This document shows positions 16,448 through 25,178 of a stretch of 64,000 bases of DNA, one piece after another. A program made the position numbers and the translations under genes. The notes beneath the pieces are model-generated. The model worked only from the letters and a program-made list of their open reading frames with translations, searched no databases and had not been told where the DNA came from. The stretch is from Natronorubrum texcoconense (lineage in GTDB: Archaea; Halobacteriota; Halobacteria; Halobacteriales; Natrialbaceae): the NCBI RefSeq assembly GCF_900100335.1, contig NZ_FNFE01000001.1, forward strand, positions 62,001 through 126,000. The letters are read 5' to 3'. Positions within the stretch are counted from its first letter, which is position 1; each line of letters begins with the position of its first letter.

Positions 16448-17404
16448 TTATCGGAACCGTTCAACCGCGACCTCCCGAAGCTCGAGTGCGCCGAGAAGCC
16501 CGATACAGGAAATGAACGCGATCGTCCCGAGTTTCCCGCCGGAACCCTCGAACGCCGGTGCGACCAGCAGGAAGACGACTCCGGAGAGCCCGCCGGCGAT
16601 GCCGATCGCGAGCGCTCCGTCCAACCGATCCGCGCTCGACATTCCGACGAAAGAGGCACAGAAGGCGACAGCTGCCAGCGTCGCCCCGACTTCCGGAACG
16701 GCGAGCGGAAACGCGACGCCCGCGACCACGCCGACGACGCCGGAGCCGACGACGGCACCCCACTCGAGGCGGACGCTCAGGACGACCGTCGCGACGGCTC
16801 CGGCGACGGCCACCGGGACGATGAGGTGGGCGAGCTCCCACTGCGGGGCTCCCGCCTCGGCGAAGTCGAGCCCCAGCAGCGCCGCGGTCGCGAGACAGCC
16901 GAACATCGCGAGCGTCCCCAGCTTACCGCCGACGCCGCCGAACGACTCCGTCGTCGCGACGAATCCGAGTCCCGCGACGACGCCCGCGACGGCGACCGAC
17001 TCGAGCGACCCGAACACCGCCGGTGAGGCCATGCCGACGAACGACCCGCAGTAGACCGGCGCGCCGACCTTCGGGACGGCGAGTCCGGCGGCCAGCCCCA
17101 CCAGCGCGGAGGCGAGCACGGGCCCGACGCCGGCGTGGACGCTCAGGGCGTAGGTGACGACGGCACCGATCACGACGGCGACGGCGTCGACGGCGTCAGT
17201 TCGGCCGAAGGCGGCCGGTTCGAACGCCTCGAGTTCGCGTCGGTGTTCGATCGCGCCGGCGACGGCGGCGGTGAGGATGATTCCGAGCTGGATCCCGATC
17301 GTTCCACTCGGCATTTCGGCCGGAGCGAGGACGGACCCTACGAGCAACGCGCCGGCCGTCAGAAGCAACGCGAGGTAGCCCGCAAGCTGTGCCGGACGGT
17401 ACAC
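16448..17404 (-). CDS. Polytopic membrane protein with internal duplication, unknown
   Basis: A 318-residue hydrophobic protein with roughly ten transmembrane helices. Two halves share a signature: CGSFVGMASP ... GGKLGTLAMFGC in the first and CASFVGMSSAD ... GGKLGTIAFISC in the second, each preceded by P-x-V-G-A. An internal repeat of this kind is common in transporters and channels, but I do not recognise the family. There is no signal peptide or catalytic motif. It is convergent with ubaA (44 bases) and divergent from the EEP gene. Confidence 0.75.
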   Translation of the reverse strand: MYRPAQLAGYLALLLTAGALLVGSVLAPAEMPSGTIGIQLGIILTAAVAGAIEHRRELEAFEPAAFGRTDAVDAVAVVIGAVVTYALSVHAGVGPVLASALVGLAAGLAVPKVGAPVYCGSFVGMASPAVFGSLESVAVAGVVAGLGFVATTESFGGVGGKLGTLAMFGCLATAALLGLDFAEAGAPQWELAHLIVPVAVAGAVATVVLSVRLEWGAVVGSGVVGVVAGVAFPLAVPEVGATLAAVAFCASFVGMSSADRLDGALAIGIAGGLSGVVFLLVAPAFEGSGGKLGTIAFISCIGLLGALELREVAVERFR

Positions 17405-17559
17405 GAATCGAAAGACGAGAAGGTGAACTGAGAGGGTTACGGTTCGACTCGAGACCAGCGCCGGAGAACTCGACGCTAGTATCGTCGGAGAAATAGTTAT
17501 ATCGGATACCCCCTGAGTACGACCGAACGAGCGGTCGATACGTCCGACGCTCGACGCCT

Positions 17560-18339
17560 ATGAAAATCCTCTCCTGTAACGCCGGCTACCTGCTCGGATA
17601 CCAGAACGTCCTCTGGGGGTACGTTCCGCCGCCGATCACCTCGCTGCTCGGCGACACCGACGTGGAACGGCGGAAACTCGACCAACTCGTCTCGCTCGTC
17701 GAGCGCGAGCGTCCCGACGTGGTCTCGCTCGTCGAGCTCGACCGGGGCTCACACCGGACGGAGACCGACGGCCAGTTTCGCACGCTCGTCGAATCGCTTC
17801 GCGACCGGAAGCTCGCCTACGAGGGCGACGTCGCCAACAAGTACGGCAACGGCGGGATCGTCGACTCGCTGCCGTTCTACGGTCACCTCGGAAACGCCGT
17901 GCTCTCCCGTTCGGGCCGTCCGACCACCGCTCACTACCTGTCGACGGGACGAAAACGACTCGTCCTCGAGGTGTCGCTCGCGTCCGACATCGTCCTCTTC
18001 GTGGTCCACCTCTCGCTGCGCGCTCGAAGCAGGACGCTGCAGTTGCGGGAACTCGCTGCGCTGATCGACGAACGGGCCCGCGGGCGGGACATCGTCGTGA
18101 CCGGCGACTTCAACACGTTCGACGGCACGGACGAATTGACCGAACTGACCGATCGAGCGGGACTCGAGCCGCGAGTTCCCGGCGAGACCGTCCCGTCGCG
18201 CCCGCTCGACGAACTGTTCGTCGACTCGCGAAGCCTCGACCTGTTCTGTTGTTCGCCGACGATCGACGTCGCACGTTGTGACGTACTCGACGTCCAACTC
18301 TCCGATCACCGCCCAGTCGTCCTGGAAATCAACCGGTAG
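17560..18339 (+). CDS. Endonuclease/exonuclease/phosphatase (EEP) family protein
   Basis: A 259-residue EEP-fold phosphodiesterase. The metal and catalytic landmarks are in order: MKILSCNAGY (Asn in strand 1), VVSLVELD (Glu), FVVHLSLRAR (His region), VVTGDFNTFDG (Asp and Asn) and LSDHRPVVLEI (Asp-His). The substrate may be a nucleic acid, a phospholipid or a phosphoinositide-like molecule; there is no added domain and no signal peptide. A PLD-like protein gene follows on the same strand 76 bases later, so the two may work together. Confidence 0.85.
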   Translation: MKILSCNAGYLLGYQNVLWGYVPPPITSLLGDTDVERRKLDQLVSLVERERPDVVSLVELDRGSHRTETDGQFRTLVESLRDRKLAYEGDVANKYGNGGIVDSLPFYGHLGNAVLSRSGRPTTAHYLSTGRKRLVLEVSLASDIVLFVVHLSLRARSRTLQLRELAALIDERARGRDIVVTGDFNTFDGTDELTELTDRAGLEPRVPGETVPSRPLDELFVDSRSLDLFCCSPTIDVARCDVLDVQLSDHRPVVLEINR

Positions 18340-18415
18340 CCGGGTCGCGAACCGCCCGTTCTAGGGTCACCCGGCGTACCCGCCATTCAATAGCGACTCG
18401 ATAGTGTACCCACCG

Positions 18416-19072
18416 ATGAGCGAGTTTCAGACCGAACCGGCCGTTTCGTTGTTGGGAACCACCGACTCCAACCGGCGGGTTCAGGAGGCGCTGGCCGATC
18501 TGTTCGCCGGCGACGGAACGATCTACATCGTCAGCGGCTATTTCACCTACCAGGGGTATCTGGCGATACGGGACGAGGTCGTCTCGTTCCTCGAGCGCTC
18601 TCGCGAGAACGAACTGGTGGCGATCGTCGGCCCCGCCTCCGACCAGTTTTCGGCCCGGATCGCCCACGACCTCTGGGCGCTCGACGACCACGATCAGGTG
18701 CGGCTGTACAAACAGCCGCGAGGACTCCACGCGAAACTCTACGTCCGCGACGGTCCGAACCCGCTCTGCATCCTCGGCTCGGCGAATATCACGCAGGTCG
18801 CCTTCGAGTACAACATCGAACTGGGTCTCGAGATGACCAGAGAGAGCTGCGACCACCCGGACCTGCGGCCGTTCCTCGAGTGGGTCGACGAGATCGTAGC
18901 GATGTCCGAGCCGTTGCGACGACGAGACCTGTTCGTTCCCGTGCAGATCGGCTGCTCGTTCGTCAACTGGTCGCACAAGGCGCGGTTGCTTCCGACGCGT
19001 AACGTGATGCTCAGAGTGGTGCCTGTGGTAATCGGTATCGTGGTGCTCGCGACCCTCTTTCGACTCGTTTGA
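18416..19072 (+). CDS. Phospholipase D-like protein with C-terminal membrane anchor
   Basis: A 218-residue protein with one PLD-type catalytic motif, HAKLYVRD (H-x-K-x4-D), followed by the LGSANIT segment seen in PLD-like nucleases and transferases. A single HKD copy implies a homodimeric active site. The C-terminus (about residues 193-216, VMLRVVPVVIGIVVLATLF) is a transmembrane helix, so the catalytic domain is probably tethered on the cytoplasmic side because no signal peptide is present. Start at ATG 18416; an ATG four codons upstream is possible. The pairing with the EEP gene suggests phosphodiester turnover at the membrane. Confidence 0.8.
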   Translation: MSEFQTEPAVSLLGTTDSNRRVQEALADLFAGDGTIYIVSGYFTYQGYLAIRDEVVSFLERSRENELVAIVGPASDQFSARIAHDLWALDDHDQVRLYKQPRGLHAKLYVRDGPNPLCILGSANITQVAFEYNIELGLEMTRESCDHPDLRPFLEWVDEIVAMSEPLRRRDLFVPVQIGCSFVNWSHKARLLPTRNVMLRVVPVVIGIVVLATLFRLV

Positions 19073-19077
19073 TGCGG

Positions 19078-19863
19078 TTAACTGCGCAACAGCCCGCCGT
19101 CGATGGGGACGGCGACACCGTTGACGAAACTCGAGCGCGGACTCGAGAGCACGGTCACGATATCGCCCAGCTCCCGGGGATCGCCGATACGATCCATCGG
19201 AATCTCGCTCGCGAGGTCGGTCAGTCCCTCCTCGTAGTCATCGTAGACGCCGCGCTCGATGTTCGCCTCGATGAGCTCCTCGATACGGGGCGTCTCGATC
19301 GTTCCCGGCAAGACGGCGTTGACGCGAATTTCGGGAGCGAACTCTCGCGAGACCGTCTTCACGAGACCGATTACGCCTCGCCGGACGGCGTTCGACAGCA
19401 ACAGGCCGTCCGCGACTTCGCGGACCGTGCGGGACGTGATACAAGTGATCGAGCCGTACTCCGACTCGAGGAGGTGCTCGTGGGCTTCCTCGATCGTCCA
19501 GACCGCGCTCATCACCAGCAGGTCGTAGGCCTGGTACCAGTCCCGTTCGTCGGTCTCGAGGAAGGTCGTACTCGGCGGGCCGCCCGCGGACGTGACGAGG
19601 TGGTCGAGTCCGCCGAACGCGTCGACCGTCTCGCTCACGAGATGGGACACGTCGTCCGGATCGGTGATGTCGGTCGGCGTGGCCCGGACCTTCCCTGCGG
19701 CCGTCTCGCTGATCGCCTCGCGGGCGTCCTCGAGACGTTCCTCGTCGCGACCGCAGAGCATCACGTTCGCCCCCTCTTCGGCGAGCGCCTGCGCGCTCGC
19801 GAAGCCGAGTCCGCTCGAGGAGGCCGTTACCAGTGCGCTGTTTCCGCCGAGATCGAGATCCAT
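19078..19863 (-). CDS. Short-chain dehydrogenase/reductase (classical SDR)
   Basis: A 261-residue Rossmann protein. The cofactor motif is TASSSGLGFASAQAL (T-x3-x-G-x-G type), followed by an NNAG-like TSAGGPPS. At the usual catalytic Tyr-x3-Lys position the sequence reads DGLLLSNAVRRGVIGLVK, with Ser/Asn rather than Tyr, so the canonical YxxxK is not evident and activity is uncertain. The C-terminus G-V-A-V-P-I-D-G-G-L-L-R-S is typical of the family. Start at ATG 19861-19863; a GTG/ATG four codons upstream is less likely. The stop is 5 bases from the PLD-like stop (convergent). Confidence 0.82.
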   Translation of the reverse strand: MDLDLGGNSALVTASSSGLGFASAQALAEEGANVMLCGRDEERLEDAREAISETAAGKVRATPTDITDPDDVSHLVSETVDAFGGLDHLVTSAGGPPSTTFLETDERDWYQAYDLLVMSAVWTIEEAHEHLLESEYGSITCITSRTVREVADGLLLSNAVRRGVIGLVKTVSREFAPEIRVNAVLPGTIETPRIEELIEANIERGVYDDYEEGLTDLASEIPMDRIGDPRELGDIVTVLSSPRSSFVNGVAVPIDGGLLRS

Positions 19864-19948
19864 GCTCGAGTGCACGACGGCGTGCTACTAAGTCCCGATG
19901 TCACTGGCAAGGTGCTCGTTCGGGTCCGATATCGGTGAAAACCGTCGA

Positions 19949-21424
19949 TCAGTCCGCGCCCAGCCCGTCGAAGTAGATCGTCCGGCGTTCGTCGTCCGCG
20001 GGCGTCGTGATCAGCGAGACGGCGACGGTGACGAGCAGACCGAGCCCCATCCCGACGAGTCCGGCCGTCCAGCCGGCGTACGCGCTCGGGACGGTCGCGA
20101 AGAAGAGACTCGAGAGGTAAAAGCCCTGGCTGCAGACGATGCCGGCCGTGATGCCGGCTCGAGTCGTCCGTCGCCAGTAGAGCGCGACGAGAACGGGCAG
20201 GGCGAGTTGGGCGAAGCCGCTGAACGCCGCGTCGCCGAGTTCGAACAGCGTGGCTGGGTTCCAGAGGCTGGCGACGAACGCCGCGGTCGCGAAGACGACG
20301 ACGCCGACTCGGGCCAGCAGGTCCTCGCGGCGATCCGAGACGTTGCGGTCGACGAACGGTCGGTACAGGTCCCGCGTGAAGTAGGACGACCCCGACAACA
20401 GCATCGAGTCCGAGGAGGACATCATCGCGGCCATCGCCCCGGCGATGACGAGCGCGGCGAACCAGACGGGCGTGTACTCGGCGAGGATCACCGGCAGCAC
20501 GTTCTCGCCCTCCGGAATCGCCACGTCGAGCCCGCGGGCCCACGCGCCGAGCATGAACGAGGGAACGAACAGCAGGACACAGAGAATCGGCCACAGCGCG
20601 AACGAGCGCTTGAGCACCGTTCTCGAGCCCGCGGCGAAGAAGCGCTGGTTTACCTGCGGGAACATCGCGACGCCGAAGCCGATCGTGATCGCCGTCGAGA
20701 GCATCCACTGTGGCGTGTAGTAGGCGCTGCCGAGCGAGAGGAACTCCGCGGTCGCCTCGTTGGACGCCAGTGCGTCCGTCGCGGCGCCGGGACCGCCGAC
20801 GACGGCGAGCACCCAGAGCAGGGCGACCCAGGTCGCGACGAGCATGAACGCGCCCTGGAGCGTGTCGGTCCACGCGATTCCCCGAAAGCCGGCGACGACG
20901 ACGTAGAGGATCATGAACACGGTGATCAGTCCCGCACCGGCGGCGTAGGGGACGGCACCCTCGGTCAGGGCCTCGAGTGCGGTGCCGGCGCCGACCTGCT
21001 GGAGCATGACGTACGGAAAGAGCCAGAGCAGGCTGACGCCCGCGACGAGACCGCGGAGGCGCCTCGAGGCGAACCGGTCGCCGAGCATCTCGCCGAGCGT
21101 GACGTACTCGTAGCGCCGGCCGAGCAGCCACTGTTTGTAGCCGATGACGTACCAGAGGACGGCGAAGATGATGCCGTCCATCAGCCCCATGACGAGGATC
21201 CACTCCGGGCCCTGGGCGTAGGCGATGTTCGGTCCCGCGAAGAACGTAAACGCCGAAAGCAGCGTCGCGAAGGTCGTAAACAGCAGCACGACCGTTCCGA
21301 CCGTCCGACTGGCGAGGTAGAAGTCCTCCGCCGTCCGGTCGGTCAGCCGGTAGGCGACCAGCCCGACGGCCAATGCCAGGAGCAGATAGCCGACGATAAT
21401 GCCGAGTTGGAGGGCGAGGCTCAC
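19949..21424 (-). CDS. Sodium:solute symporter (SSS family)
   Basis: A 491-residue protein with about 13 membrane segments. FYLASRTVGTVVLLFTTFAT, GFRGIAWTDTLQGAFML and MSSSDSMLLSGSSYFTRDLY are the SSS landmarks for sodium and substrate sites. Its ATG overlaps the stop of the DUF3311 gene by 4 bases, so the two are translationally coupled. The DUF3311-SSS pair is a standard arrangement for amino-acid or carboxylate symporters; the substrate is not known. It differs in sequence from the other symporter at 10170. Confidence 0.9.
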   Translation of the reverse strand: MSLALQLGIIVGYLLLALAVGLVAYRLTDRTAEDFYLASRTVGTVVLLFTTFATLLSAFTFFAGPNIAYAQGPEWILVMGLMDGIIFAVLWYVIGYKQWLLGRRYEYVTLGEMLGDRFASRRLRGLVAGVSLLWLFPYVMLQQVGAGTALEALTEGAVPYAAGAGLITVFMILYVVVAGFRGIAWTDTLQGAFMLVATWVALLWVLAVVGGPGAATDALASNEATAEFLSLGSAYYTPQWMLSTAITIGFGVAMFPQVNQRFFAAGSRTVLKRSFALWPILCVLLFVPSFMLGAWARGLDVAIPEGENVLPVILAEYTPVWFAALVIAGAMAAMMSSSDSMLLSGSSYFTRDLYRPFVDRNVSDRREDLLARVGVVVFATAAFVASLWNPATLFELGDAAFSGFAQLALPVLVALYWRRTTRAGITAGIVCSQGFYLSSLFFATVPSAYAGWTAGLVGMGLGLLVTVAVSLITTPADDERRTIYFDGLGAD

Positions 21425-21759
21425 GGCCGATCACCGTTAGTTGCCGATCGAGCCGAGCGGTTCGTTCCGCCGTTCCCGTTCGACGTTCCGTCCCCGCTCG
21501 AGTCTCCCTCCGGTTCGGTTTCGATGCCGATCCCCCACGCTCGCCGGGTGAACAGGTAGAAGACGACCGACGCGAGCCCCATCCAGCCGATATGCCACCA
21601 GAGCCACACCGGCAATCCGGCGACGACCGTTGCGTCCCCCCAGAGGAACCACGGGATCGCGAGCGCGCTGAGGACGACCGCGACCGCGATCCAGCCCACG
21701 AGTTCTAGCCGGCGCATATCCGGAGGTTGGGATCGACGCTGATACTCGTTTCCATTCAA
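21421..21759 (-). CDS. DUF3311 small membrane subunit of the symporter
   Basis: A 112-residue protein with two transmembrane helices (about residues 18-38 and 46-66: VGWIAVAVVLSALAIPWFLW and LPVWLWWHIGWMGLASVVFY) and a polar Gly/Asn/Ser tail. This matches DUF3311, which accompanies SSS-family permeases. The Met at residue 15 (MRRLELVGW) could be the true start, because the residues before it are polar and not needed for the fold. The gene is first in the unit and overlaps the symporter by 4 bases. Confidence 0.85.
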   Translation of the reverse strand: MNGNEYQRRSQPPDMRRLELVGWIAVAVVLSALAIPWFLWGDATVVAGLPVWLWWHIGWMGLASVVFYLFTRRAWGIGIETEPEGDSSGDGTSNGNGGTNRSARSATNGDRP

Positions 21760-21892
21760 CAGCCCCGATTGAAGAGAATCCGTTATCGATCCCTCGAGCC
21801 CCGCTCAGTCGCACGCTTTTCCAAGGTAAAATCGCTCTTTCAGGGAGGAGAAAACGTATAGGTACTGCCAGACGAATGCAACTCGAACTGAT

Positions 21893-22753
21893 ATGGCCCG
21901 GCTGTTCCCGTTCCGTTCCGAACCCGCAGAACACGAGGGCCAGCCACGCATCGTCGACCTCGAAGGCGAGGACGCCGATGCCGTCTTCAGCGCGCTCTCG
22001 TCGACGACTGCGCGACAGATCTACGCCCGACTGGACGAGGAGCCCGGAACGCCGAGCGACGTCGCCGAGGCGATCGACTCTTCGATTCAGAACGTTCGCT
22101 ACCACTTGGAGAAACTCGAGGACGCCGGTCTCGTCTCGGTCGTCGATACGTGGTACTCCTCTCGCGGCAACGAGATGAGCGTCTACGCGGCGACCGACGG
22201 CCCGCTGATCGTCACGGGCGACGAGTCGGCGGCGAGCCGAATACGGGAGGCGCTATCCCGGTTCGTCGGCGGTATCGGCGCACTGGCCGGCGGGAGCCTG
22301 TTAGTCCACCACGGACTCACGCGGTGGGCCGAGTCGGCGACGGACTCCTCGGGGGCGGGGACGGCTCCTGCAGGGACGGAACCTGACGACCGCGACGGAG
22401 CGGACGCCGGCGAATCGGCCGATTCGACGGACGACGCTGGAACGGACGATTCGGCGACGGACGAGGACGCGTCCGACGACTTCGGCGCCCAACAGACGGA
22501 TTCGGAAGACGAGGAGATGGATGAGGCCGCGTCGGACGATGCCGACGTCGCGTACGACGACGAAGACGCCGGCGAGACGATCGACGCCGACCCGACGGCC
22601 GGCGACGGCGCCGTCGAACCCGCCGACGGTACGGCCGAGGTCGCCCAAACGCTGTTCGAGACCGTACCACCTGGGCTCATCTTCTTCCTCGGCGGCCTGC
22701 TCGTGTTGACTGCAGTCACCCTCTACTGGTACTGGTACCGGCCGGCGTACTGA
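21893..22753 (+). CDS. ArsR-type winged-helix regulator with membrane anchor
   Basis: A 286-residue protein: a winged-helix DNA-binding domain at about residues 25-95 (ALSSTTARQIYARLDEEPGT, then IQNVRYHLEKLEDAGLV), a moderately hydrophobic stretch at 122-138, an Asp/Glu/Ser/Thr-rich linker of about 110 residues, and a clear transmembrane helix at about 260-280 (LIFFLGGLLVLTAVTLYWYW). Haloarchaea have many such membrane-linked ArsR-like proteins. It probably represses or activates genes in response to a membrane or surface signal; the target is unknown. It is divergent from the DUF3311-symporter unit. Confidence 0.82.
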   Translation: MARLFPFRSEPAEHEGQPRIVDLEGEDADAVFSALSSTTARQIYARLDEEPGTPSDVAEAIDSSIQNVRYHLEKLEDAGLVSVVDTWYSSRGNEMSVYAATDGPLIVTGDESAASRIREALSRFVGGIGALAGGSLLVHHGLTRWAESATDSSGAGTAPAGTEPDDRDGADAGESADSTDDAGTDDSATDEDASDDFGAQQTDSEDEEMDEAASDDADVAYDDEDAGETIDADPTAGDGAVEPADGTAEVAQTLFETVPPGLIFFLGGLLVLTAVTLYWYWYRPAY

Positions 22754-22937
22754 CGGCGTCCGCCGGCGACCGGGCGCTTCCGGCACTCAGCGGCGCCCCG
22801 CTGACCGACTACGGTGGTAGTCAACGTCGCGCCGTCGGTCAGCGAGCGTGGTACGAAACACCGGATCGCAGGAACGGGGCTCCAACAGGTCAACAGCTAT
22901 TTCCCCGTCACGATCCAAAATCTACATAACCGACCGC

Positions 22938-22974
22938 GGCACCGCGTCTGCGGTGCCCCTCGAGGGGATTCCCC
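22938..22974 (+). promoter_or_regulatory. Nested palindromes directly before dnaG
   Basis: Three overlapping inverted repeats: GGCACCGC-GTCT-GCGGTGCC (22938-22957), CCCCTCGAGGGG (22956-22967) and GGGG-ATT-CCCC (22964-22974), the last ending at the base before ATG 22975. As RNA they would form alternative hairpins masking the start; as DNA they could be operators. TATA-like runs near 22894 and 22920 make a short leader plausible. Confidence 0.5.
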
Positions 22975-24402
22975 ATGGAAGACACGTCGAAATACCTCAT
23001 CCACGCGAACGTTACGGCTGACGGGGTCGTCGAGCGGAGCGACGTCGTCGGCGCGATCTTCGGCCAGACCGAAGGCTTGCTCGGCGACGAACTCGACCTC
23101 CGCGACCTCCGCCAGTCGCAGAAAGTCGGCCGTATCGACGTCGAGATATCCAGTACCGCCGGCCAGTCACACGGCCACCTCACCATCGCGACCAGCCTCG
23201 ACAAGGTCGAGACCGCGACGCTCGCCGCCTCGCTCGAGACCATCGACCGCGTCGGGCCGTGTCGGGCCGACCTCGAGGTCACCGAGATCGAGGACGTCCG
23301 CGCGGCCAAGCGAAAGGAGGTCGTAAATCGAGCGAAGGAACTCCTGCAGACGGGGTTCGACGACAGCGTGATGAGCTCCGAGGAGATCCTCGCCGAGGTC
23401 CGCCAGCACGTCCGCGTCGAGGACATCACCGAGTACGAGGGACTGCCGGCCGGCCCGCGGGTCACCGACAGCGACGCGATCATCGTCGTCGAAGGTCGCT
23501 CGGACGTGCTCACCCTGCTGAAGTACGGCGTCAAGAACGCCATCGCGGTCGAGGGAACGAACGTCCCCGACGCGGTCGCGGAACTGACCCGACACCGCAC
23601 GGTCACGGCCTTCCTCGACGGCGACCGCGGCGGCGATCTCATCTTCGAGGAGCTCTCGCAAGTGGGCGACATCGACTACGTCGCGTTCGCACCCTCCGGC
23701 ACCTCCGTCGAGGATCTCGACCACCACCAGCTGTTCGCGTCGCTGCGCAACAAGGTTCCCTACGACAACGTCTCCGGATTGAACGAGCCTCGGGAGGCCG
23801 TCGCGGCGACCGACGGGAGTTCGACCCCCGCCCCGGCGCCGGACGCCAGACGCACGCACGGATCCGAAGCCGCGTCCCCGACGTCGATCGACGAGTCGTC
23901 CGGTTCGGCCGACCGATCGACGGGGGCCTCGAACGCGGCTACCGACGCGACGGTCGCTGGCGAAGCGGCGACCGAGAGCGAGGCTGCTGGTCCGGCAGAC
24001 GGCTCCGCGAGCGCGCAGTCGGCCGCGAGCACCGACGCGGGGTCGACACCAGCGGCGGACGCCGACGCGACGACCGAACCCGCGGACCCGGAGACCGTCT
24101 ACGGCCACGCGTCGGCGGTCATCCGAGACGGCACCGACCGCGTTCGATTTCTCGACGCCGACGGCGACACTATCGACGAAACCGACGCGAACGACGCCTA
24201 CGACGCCCTCGACTCGCTCGAGCCGGCACCGACGACGGTCGTCTTAGATGCGATCCTCAGCCAGCGACTGCTCGATCTGGCGGCCGACCGCGGCGTCGAC
24301 CGAATCGTCGCGCGCTCGCTCGGTCAGTTCACCAAGCGGCCGACGGGCGTTCGAATCCACGCGATCGACGACGTAGCGGCGGAACGTCCCGATTCGGGCT
24401 GA
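22975..24402 (+). CDS. dnaG: Archaeal DnaG primase
   Basis: A 475-residue archaeal DnaG: N-terminal domain with YLIHANVTADGVVERSDVVG, then a TOPRIM domain with VVEGRSDVLTLLKYGV (catalytic Glu, about residues 170-185) and FLDGDRGGDLI (the two metal-binding Asp, about 216-226). Archaeal DnaG can make RNA primers and is also an exosome subunit that helps degrade RNA. A disordered acidic Ala/Asp/Ser/Thr stretch (about 280-375) separates the core from a C-terminal domain (DRVRFLDADGDTID, then RIVARSLGQFTKRPTG). Start at ATG 22975 follows the nested palindromes. Confidence 0.93.
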   Translation: MEDTSKYLIHANVTADGVVERSDVVGAIFGQTEGLLGDELDLRDLRQSQKVGRIDVEISSTAGQSHGHLTIATSLDKVETATLAASLETIDRVGPCRADLEVTEIEDVRAAKRKEVVNRAKELLQTGFDDSVMSSEEILAEVRQHVRVEDITEYEGLPAGPRVTDSDAIIVVEGRSDVLTLLKYGVKNAIAVEGTNVPDAVAELTRHRTVTAFLDGDRGGDLIFEELSQVGDIDYVAFAPSGTSVEDLDHHQLFASLRNKVPYDNVSGLNEPREAVAATDGSSTPAPAPDARRTHGSEAASPTSIDESSGSADRSTGASNAATDATVAGEAATESEAAGPADGSASAQSAASTDAGSTPAADADATTEPADPETVYGHASAVIRDGTDRVRFLDADGDTIDETDANDAYDALDSLEPAPTTVVLDAILSQRLLDLAADRGVDRIVARSLGQFTKRPTGVRIHAIDDVAAERPDSG

Positions 24403-24542
24403 GCGGAGACTGGCTGACGGACCGATTTCGAGTCGTGGGGAGGCGGTTCCGCAGCACTACGTATTGACGTGAGTGCGTTCCACTCGCAAACGCGGCTCGG
24501 ACCGAGATGTTGATAATCGGCTCCCCTCGAGTTCCGCTCGAG

Positions 24543-24824
24543 ATGTCACCACCACCAATGGCCGCGCTCGTCCTCCTCGCCGGCTGGGTGCTCGTGTTGT
24601 TCGCCGCGACGAACGCGGCGGCGTACAGTCAGTGGCGAGCGACCCGCGACGATGCTGTCGACTCGACGGGTCCGTCGTGTGACGACGCGGCGGATCCGTC
24701 GTCCGACGGTTCGCCAGGTCGGATCGGTATCGACTCTCAGCCACCAGAGTCGGCGGAGCGGGCTCGAGACGATCGACGGGCGTACGGGAGGCGGGACGAT
24801 GTCGGTGCGGTCGCGGACGATTAA
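24543..24824 (+). CDS. Small single-pass membrane protein, unknown (93 aa)
   Basis: From ATG 24543 the protein starts MSPPPMAALVLLAGWVLVLF, one transmembrane helix through FAATNAAAY, then a hydrophilic Asp/Ser/Arg tail of about 65 residues. An ATG 12 codons upstream (24507) would add a shorter, less hydrophobic lead. I do not recognise it. It is a plausible membrane-tethered small protein but could be a weakly conserved or spurious gene; codon usage is ordinary for the window. Confidence 0.5.
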   Translation: MSPPPMAALVLLAGWVLVLFAATNAAAYSQWRATRDDAVDSTGPSCDDAADPSSDGSPGRIGIDSQPPESAERARDDRRAYGRRDDVGAVADD

Positions 24825-25178
24825 TTGTCTAGTTGTCGCCGCTTTGAATCTAGTCGGTGTAGGTTGTTCGGTTACTTTGTGAGCGAACTGACGGCTCTAC
24901 TAGTTACTAAGGTGTCAGTAGTGTTCGAGACCGTGCTGAATACAGGGCGCGAACGTGGCACGAGCCGAGGGTCAATCTCCCAAGGGCGGTGACGGTCAGT
25001 ACGGGTAGTACAGTTTCCGCACCCCGCAAAATGAGCTACGGCTGAACGAGACGATTGCGAACGCTACACCGACGTTGCAGCTAGAACTACGAGATATTTT
25101 GAGAGAGACCGTTGCAAACATGAGGTCGGCTTGCGCTACGAGAAAAAGTTATCCGAGTAGACCTGTTACCGTCGAGTA
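24825..25178 (+). other. Gene-poor lower-GC region with a possible relic frame (354 bases)
   Basis: No complete gene is visible. GC content drops visibly against the flanks. Bases 25035-25157 read in one frame, without a start, as a charged peptide with E-R-D-D-C-E-R-Y-T-D, then RYFERDRCKHEVGLRYEKK and a TAG at 25158, which looks like the tail of a lost gene; another frame is also open, so this is weak. The promoter of the membrane gene at 25179 must also lie here. Confidence 0.35.

Noticed and set aside
23259-24467. Arg-rich frame of about 400 codons within dnaG on the same strand
   Set aside because: Out-of-frame shadow rich in Arg, Gly and Pro; DnaG has complete TOPRIM motifs in the other frame.
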